From assembly GCA_004297725.1 (NCBI GenBank), contig SCUS01000180.1, positions 51,328-115,327 of the forward strand: a stretch of DNA of 64,000 nucleotides. The letters are read 5' to 3'. The first letter of the stretch is position 1. Each line of letters opens with the position of its first letter. Positions 19,477 to 28,176 of this stretch are shown here, one piece after another. The stretch is from Myxococcaceae bacterium. GTDB lineage: Bacteria; Myxococcota_A; Polyangia; Polyangiales; Ga0077539. A program made the translations under genes and the position numbers. The notes below the pieces were generated by a model. The model was not told where the DNA came from and did no database searches. It worked only from the letters and a program-made list of their open reading frames with translations.

Positions 19477-20647
19477 CGAGCGCCGCGAGCGCCGCGATCC
19501 AGGGGCCGCCGCCGCGACCGGAGCCCGCCACGCCGCAGCCGCAGCCCTCGTCGGCCTCGCGCAGCGGCTCGTCCCCGGCGTCCGCGCTCGCGCCCACGTC
19601 CACGGCCACCGCATCGACGCCGAGGTCTCCGGGCCGGTCGGTCGCCGTCACCGCGACGTCCAGCGCGCCCGTGTCCGGTGCGATGCCGTTGTCCGGTGCG
19701 ATGCCGTTGTCGGGTCGCACCCCGTTGTCGATCGGGACGCCGTTGTCCCTGGGCACCGGGACATCCATCGGGGCGACGCCCGCGTCCATCGGGGCGGCGG
19801 TGGGGCAGGTGCCGCGGTGTGATCCCGCGGGGCGGCTGATGCTGGCGGTGGGCCTGCCGCAGCTCGCGCAGATCTCTCCCCGCGCGGGGTACGCGAGCGC
19901 GACGCCGGCGTAGTGGGCGGCGGAGAGGGGGTAGTGCGCGTAGCCCCAGACGAGCTCTTGATAGGGGTAGTTGCCGCGCACCTGGGCGCTCGCGAGGCCG
20001 GGGGTGCGAAACTCCCTCCGGTCGGCCGCGAACATCGGGTTGTTGGGGTTGTTGCGCGTGGAGAAGCCGTTGTAGCCCCAGGTGGCGAAGTACCAGTCCT
20101 CGACCACCTGCGGGTCGTTGTCCCCGACGCAGGGCGAGGCGCGCCATTTGTCCGTGAGGATCGCCGCCCCGACGCTCACGTTGTACGCCGCCGAGGAGGC
20201 CACGCGGTTGGCGTCGTAGGCGCTGGTCTCCCCGCGGCGCATCCCGCTGGTCACCTGCGCGATGCCGTAGCCGCAGTCGAAGCTGATCACGGTCTCGTTG
20301 GTGGTGCAGAACTGCCGCCACGACGACTCGGTCAGGTAGATCGCCTTCAGCAGCACGCAGGGGAAGGTCACGGCGACGGTGTCTCGCCGCCCCGATCCGC
20401 TGCACCAGCCGCCCCCCGCGCCCACGGTGTTGCGGCCCGCGAAGTCCCAGCCGAGCGAGCCGTAGGCCATGGGCCCCGCGGCGATGCGGTCGAAGAGCGC
20501 GGACATCTCCGTCACCGAGGGGTTGGCTCCGCTCGCGGGCGCGACGCGGCACGAGCGGCACGGCGGGCAGGCCGAGCCCCCGGAGCACTGCGCCGAGGCC
20601 TCCGTGGCCGCCAGCGCGATCGCGACGCCCAGCAGCGCCGCCCTCAC
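19406..20647 (-). CDS. Secreted transglycosylase/lysozyme-like protein with MYXO-CTERM-like tail
   Basis: The protein has 413 residues with a signal peptide (1-20). A domain at about 45-220 has a catalytic-looking Glu (YLTESSW) and the CGYGIAQVTSG motif of soluble lytic transglycosylase/goose-lysozyme-like folds, so it may cut peptidoglycan. An Asp/Asn/Gly/Val repeat linker follows. The tail has Gly-Cys-Gly-Cys, a hydrophobic stretch and Arg-Arg-x-Arg-Arg, like a MYXO-CTERM sorting signal for surface anchoring. The GTG start has GGGAGG six bases upstream and overlaps the previous stop as GTGA. The C-terminal 23 codons lie antisense to the end of the binding-protein gene. Confidence 0.8.
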   Translation of the reverse strand: MRAALLGVAIALAATEASAQCSGGSACPPCRSCRVAPASGANPSVTEMSALFDRIAAGPMAYGSLGWDFAGRNTVGAGGGWCSGSGRRDTVAVTFPCVLLKAIYLTESSWRQFCTTNETVISFDCGYGIAQVTSGMRRGETSAYDANRVASSAAYNVSVGAAILTDKWRASPCVGDNDPQVVEDWYFATWGYNGFSTRNNPNNPMFAADRREFRTPGLASAQVRGNYPYQELVWGYAHYPLSAAHYAGVALAYPARGEICASCGRPTASISRPAGSHRGTCPTAAPMDAGVAPMDVPVPRDNGVPIDNGVRPDNGIAPDNGIAPDTGALDVAVTATDRPGDLGVDAVAVDVGASADAGDEPLREADEGCGCGVAGSGRGGGPWIAALAALATASSWRRGRRPGPRSAARRSRG

Positions 20648-21786
20648 CGCGCACCTCCCGCGAAGCCCACGAACTCGATCACCTCGCCGGTCGAGGCGAT
20701 CGGGTGCGCGAGCCCTCCGCGGCGCTGGGCCACCACCACGGACTCGTCGCGGTCGGTGGTGTGTCGCAGGGCGATCCATCGGCCGTCGTCGGACTCCGAG
20801 AGCAGGGCGTCGCTGCCGTCGCCGCGGGGCGCGAACACCGCCGGGCTCGACTGCACCGAGGCGCCGCGGGGGAGCCACCCGAGGCCGTGGTCTGCGGGGA
20901 GCGAGAGGCCGATGGTGCCGTCGCGCAGCACCCGGGGCATCAGGTGGTCGCTCGACGATCGCCAGCGGGGGGTGATGGCGGCGGGCGAGGGGTCGTGGGC
21001 CCGCAGCGACGCGACCTCGTAGACGGAGGGCGAGAGCGCCCGGGCGAAGACCACCTCGTCGCGCGTGGCGTCGTAGGAGAAATCCCTGGCGAGGCTCAGG
21101 TCGGGGTGCACGAGGGCGACGTCGCCGGTGCGGGCGTCGAGGCGCAGCAGGCTCGAACCGGAGTCTTGCAGGAGGTAGACGAGCACCTCGTCGTCGCGCA
21201 GCGCAGTGGCGAGGAAGGCGAGCTGCCCTCGGCCCGACCACACCGGGCGGAGGGCTCCGGTGGTGGGGTCGACGGCGTCGAGGCGGAGCGCGTCGGTGCG
21301 CTCCACGAGGCGTCGATGGGTGAGCTCGGGCGCGGGGTCTTCGCCGTCGCGGCCGCGCTGCACCAGCACCGTCCCCCGGGCGGTGACCAGCGGGCGGGAG
21401 CTGTCGGCGAGCTCGCCGCAGAGGCGGGTGGTGGCGGCGGTCGCGGGGTCGATGCGGAAGAGGGCGCTGTGGTAGCTGCCGCCCCGAGGGGACTCGATCT
21501 CGGCGGCGACGGCGAGGACCACGGGCTGCGCGGCGGAGGGGCCTCGGAGGAGGGCCGCGTGGCGGGCGGAGGAGGGGAGGTGGGGGAAGGTCCCGAGGAC
21601 GGTGGCGGGCCCCTGGGCGCCGGGGCGCTCGAGCACGACGGAGGTGCGGGCCGCGTCGGGGGCGCCGCGCAGCAGCACCACCGCGGGGGCCGAGGCGGCG
21701 GCGCGAGGTTGCGCGAGGGCGGGCGTCACGCACCCGGCGAGCGCGCCGAGCAGGAGGGCGGAGAGGGCGCGGGCGGGGACTCGCAT
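20644..21786 (-). CDS. Beta-propeller lipoprotein
   Basis: This 380-residue protein has a signal peptide ending in Leu-Ala-Gly-Cys (Cys19). The mature part consists of repeated four-strand blades with patterns like Leu-x-x-Ile-Asp-Pro and Leu-x-Leu-Asp-Ala-Arg-Thr-Gly, as in TolB/YncE-type propellers. It is probably a periplasmic or outer-membrane binding scaffold and shows no catalytic motif. Its stop overlaps the start of the transglycosylase-like gene by four bases, so the two are cotranslated and may work together at the cell wall. It lies 38 bases after the aldo/keto reductase gene. Confidence 0.75.
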   Translation of the reverse strand: MRVPARALSALLLGALAGCVTPALAQPRAAASAPAVVLLRGAPDAARTSVVLERPGAQGPATVLGTFPHLPSSARHAALLRGPSAAQPVVLAVAAEIESPRGGSYHSALFRIDPATAATTRLCGELADSSRPLVTARGTVLVQRGRDGEDPAPELTHRRLVERTDALRLDAVDPTTGALRPVWSGRGQLAFLATALRDDEVLVYLLQDSGSSLLRLDARTGDVALVHPDLSLARDFSYDATRDEVVFARALSPSVYEVASLRAHDPSPAAITPRWRSSSDHLMPRVLRDGTIGLSLPADHGLGWLPRGASVQSSPAVFAPRGDGSDALLSESDDGRWIALRHTTDRDESVVVAQRRGGLAHPIASTGEVIEFVGFAGGAR

Positions 21787-21824
21787 CGGGCGATCATACC
21801 CGCAGCAGGGCTACAGGGCGGCGG

Positions 21825-22781
21825 TCAGCGCTCGATGCCGGCGGTGTCGAGGATGCGCCCGATGATCCCGAGCACGGCGTCGGGGAACATGGGCTGGGTC
21901 TCGACGCAGCGGGCGTTCTCGGTGGCCTGGTCGGGGGTGCGCGCGCCGGGCGTCACGACGCTGACCAGCGCGTTGGCGAGCACGTAGCGCAGCGAGGCCT
22001 CGCGCAGCGACCCGACGGGCGGCAGCACCAGGGCCTGGCGCAGGGTGTCGCGCTGCTTCATGCGGTGGTTGAGGTCGCGCGGGGTCCAGCGATAGAGCCG
22101 GTGGTCGTCGTCGGAGAAGCGCCGCGCGCCCGACCAGCCATCCGCGAGGAGCCCGTAGGCCAGCGGAGAGCGCACCACGACGCCGGCCCCGGAGGAGCTG
22201 ATCTCCGAGGACAGCCGGTGCAGCATCGCCGGGACGAAGAGGTTGTAGGGCATCACCACCAGGTCGGGCTTGCGGATCAGCGCCGCGCGCCCGACGTCCT
22301 CCGAGCCGACGCTCATGCCGATGAGCCGCACCTTGCCGGCCGTCTTCAGGTCGCGCAGGGCGGTCCACGCCTCGCCTCGCGCCAGGGTCTTGAGCGAGGG
22401 GTTGTGCAGCACCATCGCGTCGAGGGCCTCGACGCCCATGCGCTTCAGCGCCCGCTCGCAGGCCTCGGTGAGGTACGCGGCGGAGAAGTCCTTGCGCGGC
22501 ACCGGCTGCGTCGGGTCGCGGTTGACGCCGACGCGCACCGACGCGAAGACCTTGTCGGGGCCGACGTCGCGCTTGAGGTCGCCGATCCACTCGAGCATCT
22601 CGCCCTCGCGGTAGCAGTCGGCGGTCTCGATGAACGACCCGCCGGCGTCGATGGCGGCGCGCAGCGTGGCGCGCGAGGTGAGCTCCAGCGAGGGGCCGTA
22701 GCCCTCGCCCGAGATGCCCCAGGTGCCGAGGCCGACCTCGCCGACAGAGATGCCGCTGCGGCCAAGGTTCCGGGTTCGCAT
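21825..22781 (-). CDS. Aldo/keto reductase
   Basis: The protein has 318 residues in a TIM-barrel pattern typical of NADPH aldo/keto reductases (NLGRSGISVGEVGLGTWG start, GKVRLIGMSV). The catalytic set shows Asp55, Tyr57 (TADCY) and His126 (VLHNP). The position expected to be the catalytic Lys aligns with Arg83 (FASVRVG). Substitution there usually changes or lowers reductase activity, so the reaction is uncertain. The C-terminal LGGVxP-like substrate/cofactor region is replaced by VSVVTPGARTPDQ. It lies in the leftward run between the SDR and propeller genes. Confidence 0.85.
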   Translation of the reverse strand: MRTRNLGRSGISVGEVGLGTWGISGEGYGPSLELTSRATLRAAIDAGGSFIETADCYREGEMLEWIGDLKRDVGPDKVFASVRVGVNRDPTQPVPRKDFSAAYLTEACERALKRMGVEALDAMVLHNPSLKTLARGEAWTALRDLKTAGKVRLIGMSVGSEDVGRAALIRKPDLVVMPYNLFVPAMLHRLSSEISSSGAGVVVRSPLAYGLLADGWSGARRFSDDDHRLYRWTPRDLNHRMKQRDTLRQALVLPPVGSLREASLRYVLANALVSVVTPGARTPDQATENARCVETQPMFPDAVLGIIGRILDTAGIER

Positions 22782-22856
22782 CGTGCGCGAAGGGGTACCT
22801 CCCGCGGGCCCTCCGGGTCAACGCGCCGAAGGGGGACCTGCCTACTGGCAGCGCGA

Positions 22857-23672
22857 TCAGCGAGCGCCGCGAGCCGCCCTCAGCCGATCCTTCACGGCGC
22901 GTCCGCGCGCCGACAGCATCGGCTTGAGCCACCGCCGCAGGCCCGGCAGCAGGTAGCCGAGCGTCGCCAGCCGTCCGCCCGCTTCGGGAAACTGTCTCTC
23001 CGCCCGCCCGTCTTCGGCGCAGTCGAGGATCATCCGCGCGACGTCGTCGGCGGTGCACATCGCCTGGCTGAAGACGATGTCCTCGACGCGGTCGATCTCC
23101 TCCATGATGAAGCCCGTGTCGACGGGGCCCGGGCTCACGAGCGACACGCGCACGCCGCGGTCGGCGACCTCCTGCGCCACGGCCAGGCTGAACGCGCGCA
23201 GCCCGAACTTCGTCGCCGAGTACGTCGCCGCGCCGTCGAGCGGGACCTTCCCCGCCAGGCTCGCCACGTTCACCACGAAGCCCCGCCGCGCGAGCAGGTG
23301 CGGCAGCGCGAGGCGGGTGAGCACCACCGGCGCGCGGAGGTTCACGTCGACCATGTCGCCGAGCGCCTGGGCCTCGTTCTTCTCCAGCGGCCCCCGGTGG
23401 TGCAGCCCCGCGTTGTTCACCACGCCGTCGAGCGCGCCGAAGCGTTCGATGCACTCGTCGACCATGCGACGGAGCGCCCCCGTGTCGGCCACGTCGGCGG
23501 CGATGCAGTGAGCGCGCGAGAGGCCCTCCGCCGCCGCTCGGAGCGGCTCGATGCGGCGGGCCACCATCACCACGTTGGCGCCCTCGGCGTGAAAGGCCTG
23601 CGCCGCCGTGCGCCCCACGCCGAGCGAGGCGCCGGTGATCAGGACGGTCTGTGAGGTGAATCGCGAGGTCAT
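22857..23672 (-). CDS. Short-chain dehydrogenase/reductase
   Basis: This 271-residue Rossmann enzyme has the cofactor motif TGASLGVG (13-20), the Arg-Arg pair after strand 2 that favours NADP(H), and the NNAG motif (86-89). The catalytic Ser138, Tyr151 and Lys155 are in YSATK. All catalytic residues are present. A C-terminal basic/hydrophobic extension of about 45 residues (GYLLPGLRRWLKP) recalls membrane-associated SDRs. The ATG overlaps the stop of the upstream propeller gene as ATGA. Substrate is unknown; a lipid or ketone is possible. Confidence 0.9.
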   Translation of the reverse strand: MTSRFTSQTVLITGASLGVGRTAAQAFHAEGANVVMVARRIEPLRAAAEGLSRAHCIAADVADTGALRRMVDECIERFGALDGVVNNAGLHHRGPLEKNEAQALGDMVDVNLRAPVVLTRLALPHLLARRGFVVNVASLAGKVPLDGAATYSATKFGLRAFSLAVAQEVADRGVRVSLVSPGPVDTGFIMEEIDRVEDIVFSQAMCTADDVARMILDCAEDGRAERQFPEAGGRLATLGYLLPGLRRWLKPMLSARGRAVKDRLRAARGAR

Positions 23673-24562
23673 GGCAGCGCCGGGTGGGCCCGCACCGCGC
23701 GGTCCCAGCCGCCTGAGTACACGATCGCGCCGTCGGGGCTCCAGCGCACCGGGCCGACGTTCTTCGTGTGGCGCATGCGCGAGGGACGAACCGTACCCGA
23801 CCGGACGTCGAAGAAGGCTACCGAGAAGCCGTCGTGCACCGCGAGCTGCGACCCGTCTGGAGAGAAGCGCGCGGGCTCGGGCTGCCAGGCGCCGCGGGCC
23901 ACTCGCGGCCCATCGGCGGTGAGCCCGTCGAGCGGGCGAAACGCCGTCCACGCGCTCTCGCCGAGCGCAACCCGGCCGTGCTCCTCGTCGACCGCGACGG
24001 GAACGGCGGCGCATGGGCGCTCCCAGCGCAGCGATCCGTCGCGGGGGTCGATCGCACGCAGCACCGCGCGGCCGTCGTAGCGGTGGGGGATGACGTACGC
24101 CGTGGCCTCGCTCGCTCCGCGAAAGCGCTCTCCGACGGTGCGCGTCCACCGGGGGCCGAGGGTGTCGGCGTCGAGGGCGGTGACGCAGCCCGAGCGGTCG
24201 GGCGCGTCGCCGAAGCAGACGAGGAGTTCGCCGCAGCGGGCGAGGGCGTCGTGGCCGTTGCAGGTGGGTACGCCGTCGACGCCCGCGAGGGCCTCACCCG
24301 AGTCGCGGTCGAGGGCGAGCACGCGGCCGCCAGCCGTGGTGACGAACACGCGCGGACCGTCGAGGAGCACGGCCTGCCCGCGCGTGGTGTCGATGCCGGT
24401 CTGCCAGCGAAGGGCGCCGTCGGAGAGGTTCCAGCGGGAGACGCAGCCGCGCCAGTCGGCGGCGACGAGCGCGTCGGCCGCGGCGTCAAGGTCGATGGAG
24501 GCGATCTGGGCCTTCGCGCCGGTGTAGATCATCGCGTGGGGCGCACGCTTTCGGGCTGCCAT
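23669..24562 (-). CDS. PQQ/WD-type beta-propeller protein
   Basis: The protein has 297 residues and no signal peptide. Repeating blades show LVAADWRGCVSRWN-, LALDRDSGEAL- and AIDPRDGSLRWE-like patterns, typical of PQQ-like/WD40 seven- or eight-blade propellers. It is probably a soluble binding scaffold. The start at 24562 is the first Met after an upstream basic run; the ATG at 24532 is also possible, and neither has a good ribosome site. It is the first gene of the leftward run and is followed with ATGA overlap by the SDR gene. Confidence 0.75.
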   Translation of the reverse strand: MAARKRAPHAMIYTGAKAQIASIDLDAAADALVAADWRGCVSRWNLSDGALRWQTGIDTTRGQAVLLDGPRVFVTTAGGRVLALDRDSGEALAGVDGVPTCNGHDALARCGELLVCFGDAPDRSGCVTALDADTLGPRWTRTVGERFRGASEATAYVIPHRYDGRAVLRAIDPRDGSLRWERPCAAVPVAVDEEHGRVALGESAWTAFRPLDGLTADGPRVARGAWQPEPARFSPDGSQLAVHDGFSVAFFDVRSGTVRPSRMRHTKNVGPVRWSPDGAIVYSGGWDRAVRAHPALP

Positions 24563-24643
24563 CGCGCGATCGTACGCGCTCGCGGCCCTCGATGCGTGCT
24601 GCGGTCTGGAGCGCACGGGCCGGGATCAGGGCCATCGACCCGA

Positions 24644-24680
24644 TCACCGGACCGGTGAACGCGATCACCGGGCCGGTGAT
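24644..24680. terminator. Pair of adjacent palindromes
   Basis: TCACCGG-A-CCGGTGA (24644-24658) and ATCACCGG-G-CCGGTGAT (24664-24680) are two perfect palindromes five bases apart. The second includes the stop of the leftward 240-residue gene. They could end its transcript or bind a protein. No U-tract follows. Confidence 0.45.
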
Positions 24681-25387
24681 CGGCGCGGCGGTGGCGCGAG
24701 CGTCGCCCAGAGCGCCAGCGGCATCCGGACGGCGACCTCGGCGCCGTGTGACTTGCGGGTCGCCTTGAGCTCGACCGAGACGGCGGCCGCGAGGTCCTTT
24801 CGCTGCCAGCGCTTCGTGACCTTCGCGAAGAGCGTGCGCTCCGAGGCGGAGGCGGTGAAGCCTCGCGCGGGCTGCTGCGCGGTCGCGCCCGCGAGGCGAA
24901 ACTCCTTGGCGGCGGCCCACACCGACTCGGTGCTGGCGTCGGCGACGACGAGCCTTCGCCCCGAGGGCAGGCGCAGCGTCGCGGTGAGGATCTCGTCGAC
25001 CGAGTCGTCCGCGGGCGTCGCGTCGACGAGGGCGATCATCGCGCTGGCGCGGTCGCGACCGAGGAGCTGCACGGTGGCGCGGGTCAATCGCGTCACGAGG
25101 GTGACGAGCTGCGCGGCCTTGGTGACGGACATGTCGAGGTCCTTCGCGCAGACCTCCGCGAAGTCGGCGCGGCCGAGGGCCTGGGCGACGCCCTTCTTCT
25201 TCAGGGCCTTCACCGCCAGGCCCATGGAGTAGTAGTCGCCGTCGATCGACGACCGGCACGCCTTCACCTCCGCGATGGCGGCGCGGCCCTCGGCCGCGAG
25301 GCGCGCGAGGTGGGCCGCGCTGGAGGCGTCGGCGTTCTTTCGGAGGGCGGCGGGGAGGGAAGGGATGGCGGGGGTGCGGCGGCTCAT
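24665..25387 (-). CDS. Hypothetical protein, helix-rich
   Basis: The protein has 240 residues and no signal or membrane segment. The first 150 residues look helical. The segment DFAEVCAKDLDMSVTKAAQL at about residues 75-94 could be a helix-turn-helix-like element. The last 60 residues carry basic strands (KRWQRKDLAAAVSVELK). I do not recognise a family. It borders the degraded accessory region, opposite to the IS91-type remnant, and could be part of it. The ATG at 25387 gives the first sensible N-terminus. A DNA-binding role is only a guess. Confidence 0.6.
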   Translation of the reverse strand: MSRRTPAIPSLPAALRKNADASSAAHLARLAAEGRAAIAEVKACRSSIDGDYYSMGLAVKALKKKGVAQALGRADFAEVCAKDLDMSVTKAAQLVTLVTRLTRATVQLLGRDRASAMIALVDATPADDSVDEILTATLRLPSGRRLVVADASTESVWAAAKEFRLAGATAQQPARGFTASASERTLFAKVTKRWQRKDLAAAVSVELKATRKSHGAEVAVRMPLALWATLAPPPRRSPAR

Positions 25388-25399
25388 CGCGCGAGGGTA

Positions 25400-25505
25400 C
25401 CGCGGCGCCGCGAGAGAGCTGAAGGTTGACCTCAACCTGGGGAGCGACCGCGGCGCCAGCTCAATGCGCCTCACCGTCGCGAAGCGACGGGGCTACCGCG
25501 GCGCC
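25400..25505 (+). repeat. Three CCGCGGCGCC elements at 48-base spacing
   Basis: CCGCGGCGCC occurs at 25400-25409, 25448-25457 and 25496-25505, each preceded by an A, exactly 48 bases apart. They lie between the start of the leftward hypothetical gene and the transposase remnant. High GC makes single copies likely by chance, but not the equal spacing. Confidence 0.5.
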
Positions 25506-25506
25506 G

Positions 25507-26367
25507 ACGCGAGACGACCTGCGTGCAGTCATCGAGCGGGTGATCGAGCGCAGGCGCGTGCAGCGGGCGGCGAGCGAGAGCTGCGAGGTGAATGACGACG
25601 GCATGGAGAGCCTGCGCCGCGCGGCGGGCGGGCGTGGGGCCTTCGCGCGAGTCGACGACGAAGGAGCGCACGACGACGCGGCGAAAGAGCAGGCGTTGGC
25701 GCCGTTGCGGATGCGGTCGCACAGTCTCGTCGCGGAGGTCGACGGGTTCAACCTGCACGCGGGCGTGTGCGTGGCGGGCGACGACCGCGATGCGCTGGAG
25801 CGGCTGTGCCGGTATATGGCGCGGCCTGCGGTGGCGAGCGGCCGGGTGACGCGTCTGCCCGACGGCAACGTCGCGTATCGGGTGAAGTCACCGCGCAGCG
25901 CGGGTGCGACGCATCGGGTGATGACGCCGATGGAATTCATGTCTCGGCTCGCGGCGCTGGTCCCGCCACCGCGGACACCGCTGGTGCGCTACCACGGCGT
26001 GCTCGCGCCGAACTCGCCCTGGCGAGTCGCGGTGGTTCCGCTGCCGCCTGTGGAGGAGTGGAGTCCCTGCGTAGTGCAGCCGCCGGCGCCTCCAGCAACA
26101 TCGTCCGATGGCGTGAACACCAGGCGGCCGCAGGTCGAGGTGAAGGGGGACAGGGCCGGGCGAACCCCCACGGCGAGCTCGCGCATCGAGTGGGCGCGAC
26201 TGCTCTGGCGCGTGTGGGCCGTGGATGCGCTGAAGTGCCCAGCGTGCGGCGGCCGGATGAAGATGATCGCGGCCCTCACCGAGCGCGCAGGGATCGTGCG
26301 CGTCCTCGAACACCTGGGGGTGTCGACCGAGATGCCACGGATGCGCCGTTCGCGCGACGGACCCTGA
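25507..26367 (+). pseudogene. IS91-type transposase, 5'-truncated
   Basis: About 285 codons match the C-terminal half of IS91-family (Y2/HUH) transposases in order: DGFNLHAGVCV, a RLCRYMARP segment, LPDGNVAYRVKSP, THRVMTPMEFMSRLAALVPPPR, RYHGVLAPNSPWR, and a Cys-Pro-x-Cys-Gly-Gly-Arg-Met zinc motif near the end. The N-terminal zinc finger and the HUH-bearing region that full-length enzymes carry are absent, so it should be inactive. No terminal inverted repeats are expected for this family. The remnant marks the left side of the accessory region. Confidence 0.8.
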
Positions 26368-26712
26368 TGGGTCGACGGACGAGGCCGAGCGGAGAAGGCG
26401 TTGTGTGCTGCGTTCCGTAGCCCGACGACGGCAGCGGTGCGTGCAGCGGGGGGCCTGGGGCGTTGGATTCGGTCACTGAGCTCGCCACTGAGCTCGCCGG
26501 GAGCTCCGCGCGACGACCAGGGAACACCGCGAACTTCGTACATTGGGCGTTCTGTCGTCTGTAGCTGATCCATGCCAGCGAGGGTGCCGCGTTGCTTTCC
26601 CTATGAGCTCCTGCGCTTGCGGCAGCACCCGGGAGAGCATGAGCGGATCGTACGTGCGCGTCGCGCGCCGCGGGGAGCACCGGTGATACGGTCGCTCTTC
26701 GGAGGAATGCGC
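26368..26712. other. Gene-free 345 bases with dispersed repeat copy A
   Basis: No convincing gene is seen here. The stretch holds a 12-base tandem duplication (CACTGAGCTCGC, near 26476-26500) and copy A of the 60-base dispersed repeat (26545-26604). At its end is a GGAGGA ribosome site (26701-26706) for the lipoprotein gene. An open frame starting at the repeat (Met-Pro-Ala-Arg-Val-Pro) runs into that gene, but its start is not preferred. Confidence 0.6.
26545..26604 (+). repeat. 60-bp dispersed repeat, copy A
   Basis: This copy matches 29942-30001. The first 10 bases (GGGCGTTCTG) are identical, and the last 32 bases differ at two positions. The middle is similar but shifted. A shorter part recurs at 33313-33327. 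All copies have the same orientation. Confidence 0.75.
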
Positions 26713-27252
26713 ATGCGATCGACGTTGGTACTTCTGCTGGTTGCAGGGTGCTCCCGGCCGGAGTTGTACCGTCCGGCGCCGGGCGGCCGGGTCTTCGAAG
26801 CGGCGTGCGACGAAGTCCGCCCCCGGCGCCGCGTGGTCGACTCGGACTCCGGCTTCAGCCAGAGCCACGAGTTGACCGACACGACGACGTGGACGGGGAT
26901 TGTTCCTGGGGTGCGCGTCGACCCACGCGCCGTGCCTCGCATAACCGCGATCGCGTGCGGACTCGAGCGCTTCGGGCCTGATTGGTTCGACTGCATGCCC
27001 AACGCCCGGTGCACGGACACCGGTGGCCCGACCGAAGCCGACTGCGCGGACGTCCACGCCGAGATCATGGCGGATGGGCGCATCCGCGTAGATTGTGGTC
27101 AGCGCACCGTCCGAACTCGCGAGTACCACTTCAGACATCTCCGCAACTCGTACGACCCGACCCGTTTCGAGCCCGAAGAGGCGGACGCGGGTCCTCCCGT
27201 GCCGCAGACGACGGGGCGCCGGTACAGACGCGCGTTTGTGCGGATCGAATAG
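26713..27252 (+). CDS. Small lipoprotein, unknown function
   Basis: The protein has about 179 residues, with a signal peptide ending in Leu-Val-Ala-Gly-Cys. The mature part has four further cysteines, charged segments and a Tyr/Arg-rich C-terminus with no domain I recognise. The ATG at 26713 is chosen because GGAGGA lies six bases upstream; the ATG at 26707 directly abuts that site. Base composition is less GC-biased than the neighbours, which fits an acquired gene. A strong hairpin follows 30 bases after the stop. Confidence 0.65.
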   Translation: MRSTLVLLLVAGCSRPELYRPAPGGRVFEAACDEVRPRRRVVDSDSGFSQSHELTDTTTWTGIVPGVRVDPRAVPRITAIACGLERFGPDWFDCMPNARCTDTGGPTEADCADVHAEIMADGRIRVDCGQRTVRTREYHFRHLRNSYDPTRFEPEEADAGPPVPQTTGRRYRRAFVRIE

Positions 27253-27281
27253 GTTCGAACGTTCCCGTCCGCGGGACGGCT

Positions 27282-27319
27282 CTCCTGGCCGCGCGCGCTC
27301 GGAGCCGTGCGGCCAGGAG
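27282..27319 (+). terminator. Strong hairpin after the lipoprotein gene
   Basis: An 11-bp perfect stem (CTCCTGGCCGC at 27282-27292, GCGGCCAGGAG at 27309-27319) with a 16-base loop lies 30 bases downstream of the stop. A weaker 6-bp stem (CCGTCC/GGACGG) precedes it at 27265-27279. The remaining sequence to 27534 shows no gene. Confidence 0.6.
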
Positions 27320-27534
27320 TGCGAGCGGACGACGGCGAGCTCCGAGGTGCGGTTCGACCGCGGATCGGTCCCGCGCATCCTCGACGGGGACGCGCGCTCT
27401 CCCCGGCATCGCCCCGGTCGGAATCGCTGGTGATGGAAGGGCGCACCCACGATGACCCTGTGAGCGACCTCACGGTCGCTGGCCATTTCCCGTCGTCCCG
27501 CTCGGTGATCGCCGCCCGCGCGTCGCCCCGCCGC

Positions 27535-28059
27535 TCACTCCGCGTAGGTCACCCGCACCGTGTCGATGATGCTCTTCAACAGCCGCTTCACCACCTCGGT
27601 GCTCGGGTCGCGCACCACCATGTCGCCGTTGCCCTCGTAGCTCTCGCTCTTCGGCGCGCCCACCGTCGGCAGCTTCGCCTCGACCACCCACCTGCCCATG
27701 GCCTCCCAGGTCTCGTGCACGCCCGTCACCGACGCCACGCGGCCGTGCCCGAGGCCCCGCAGGAAGGCGCTCCCCACGGCGTACTTCCGCTCCCACGGCC
27801 CGTGGAACTCCCCGTCGACCACGGCGCGCACCCACGTCGCGTAGAGGTCGACGTCGTGCGCGAGCCCGGTCATCAGGCTGATGTTGGCGCCCGGCGGCCG
27901 CTGCGCGATCTCCCCGATGACCGGGCTCTCGTCGGCCCGCTGGAACCACTCCATGTGGGTCATCCCGTCGTCGAGGCCGAGGGCCGCGATGGCCGCGCGC
28001 GACATCGCCCGCGCGCCGTCGTACTCCGCCCAAGGTGGTGTCCCGGGAGCTCCCGCCAA
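27535..28059 (-). pseudogene. ATP-grasp protein, C-terminal remnant
   Basis: About 174 codons match the end of ATP-grasp enzymes. There is a GMTHMEWFQ segment with the metal-binding acidic residue, IGEIAQRPPGANI (the Glu and Arg that bind Mg-ATP), and then the trailing C-terminal domain. The N-terminal half with the pre-ATP-grasp and nucleotide-binding loop is missing. The open frame upstream begins only at a TTG near a CGGGAGCTCCCG palindrome (28043-28054), which may be the break point. The sequence upstream to 28176 holds nothing recognisable. It is probably non-functional. Confidence 0.65.
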
Positions 28060-28176
28060 CGCTCGTGGGAGCGCGGACTGGTGATCGGCGCGTCGGGGTC
28101 GCCGCGTCGCACCTCGCGCAAGCGAGGGAGCGTGGTGGTCACCCTGGAGGGCGACGCGTGAGGCCGCTCGTCATCG

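Noticed and set aside
27251..27270. GGTTCGAAC near 27250 considered as a tRNA T-loop
   Set aside because: No acceptor, D or anticodon stems can be built around it. No tRNA was found anywhere in the window.
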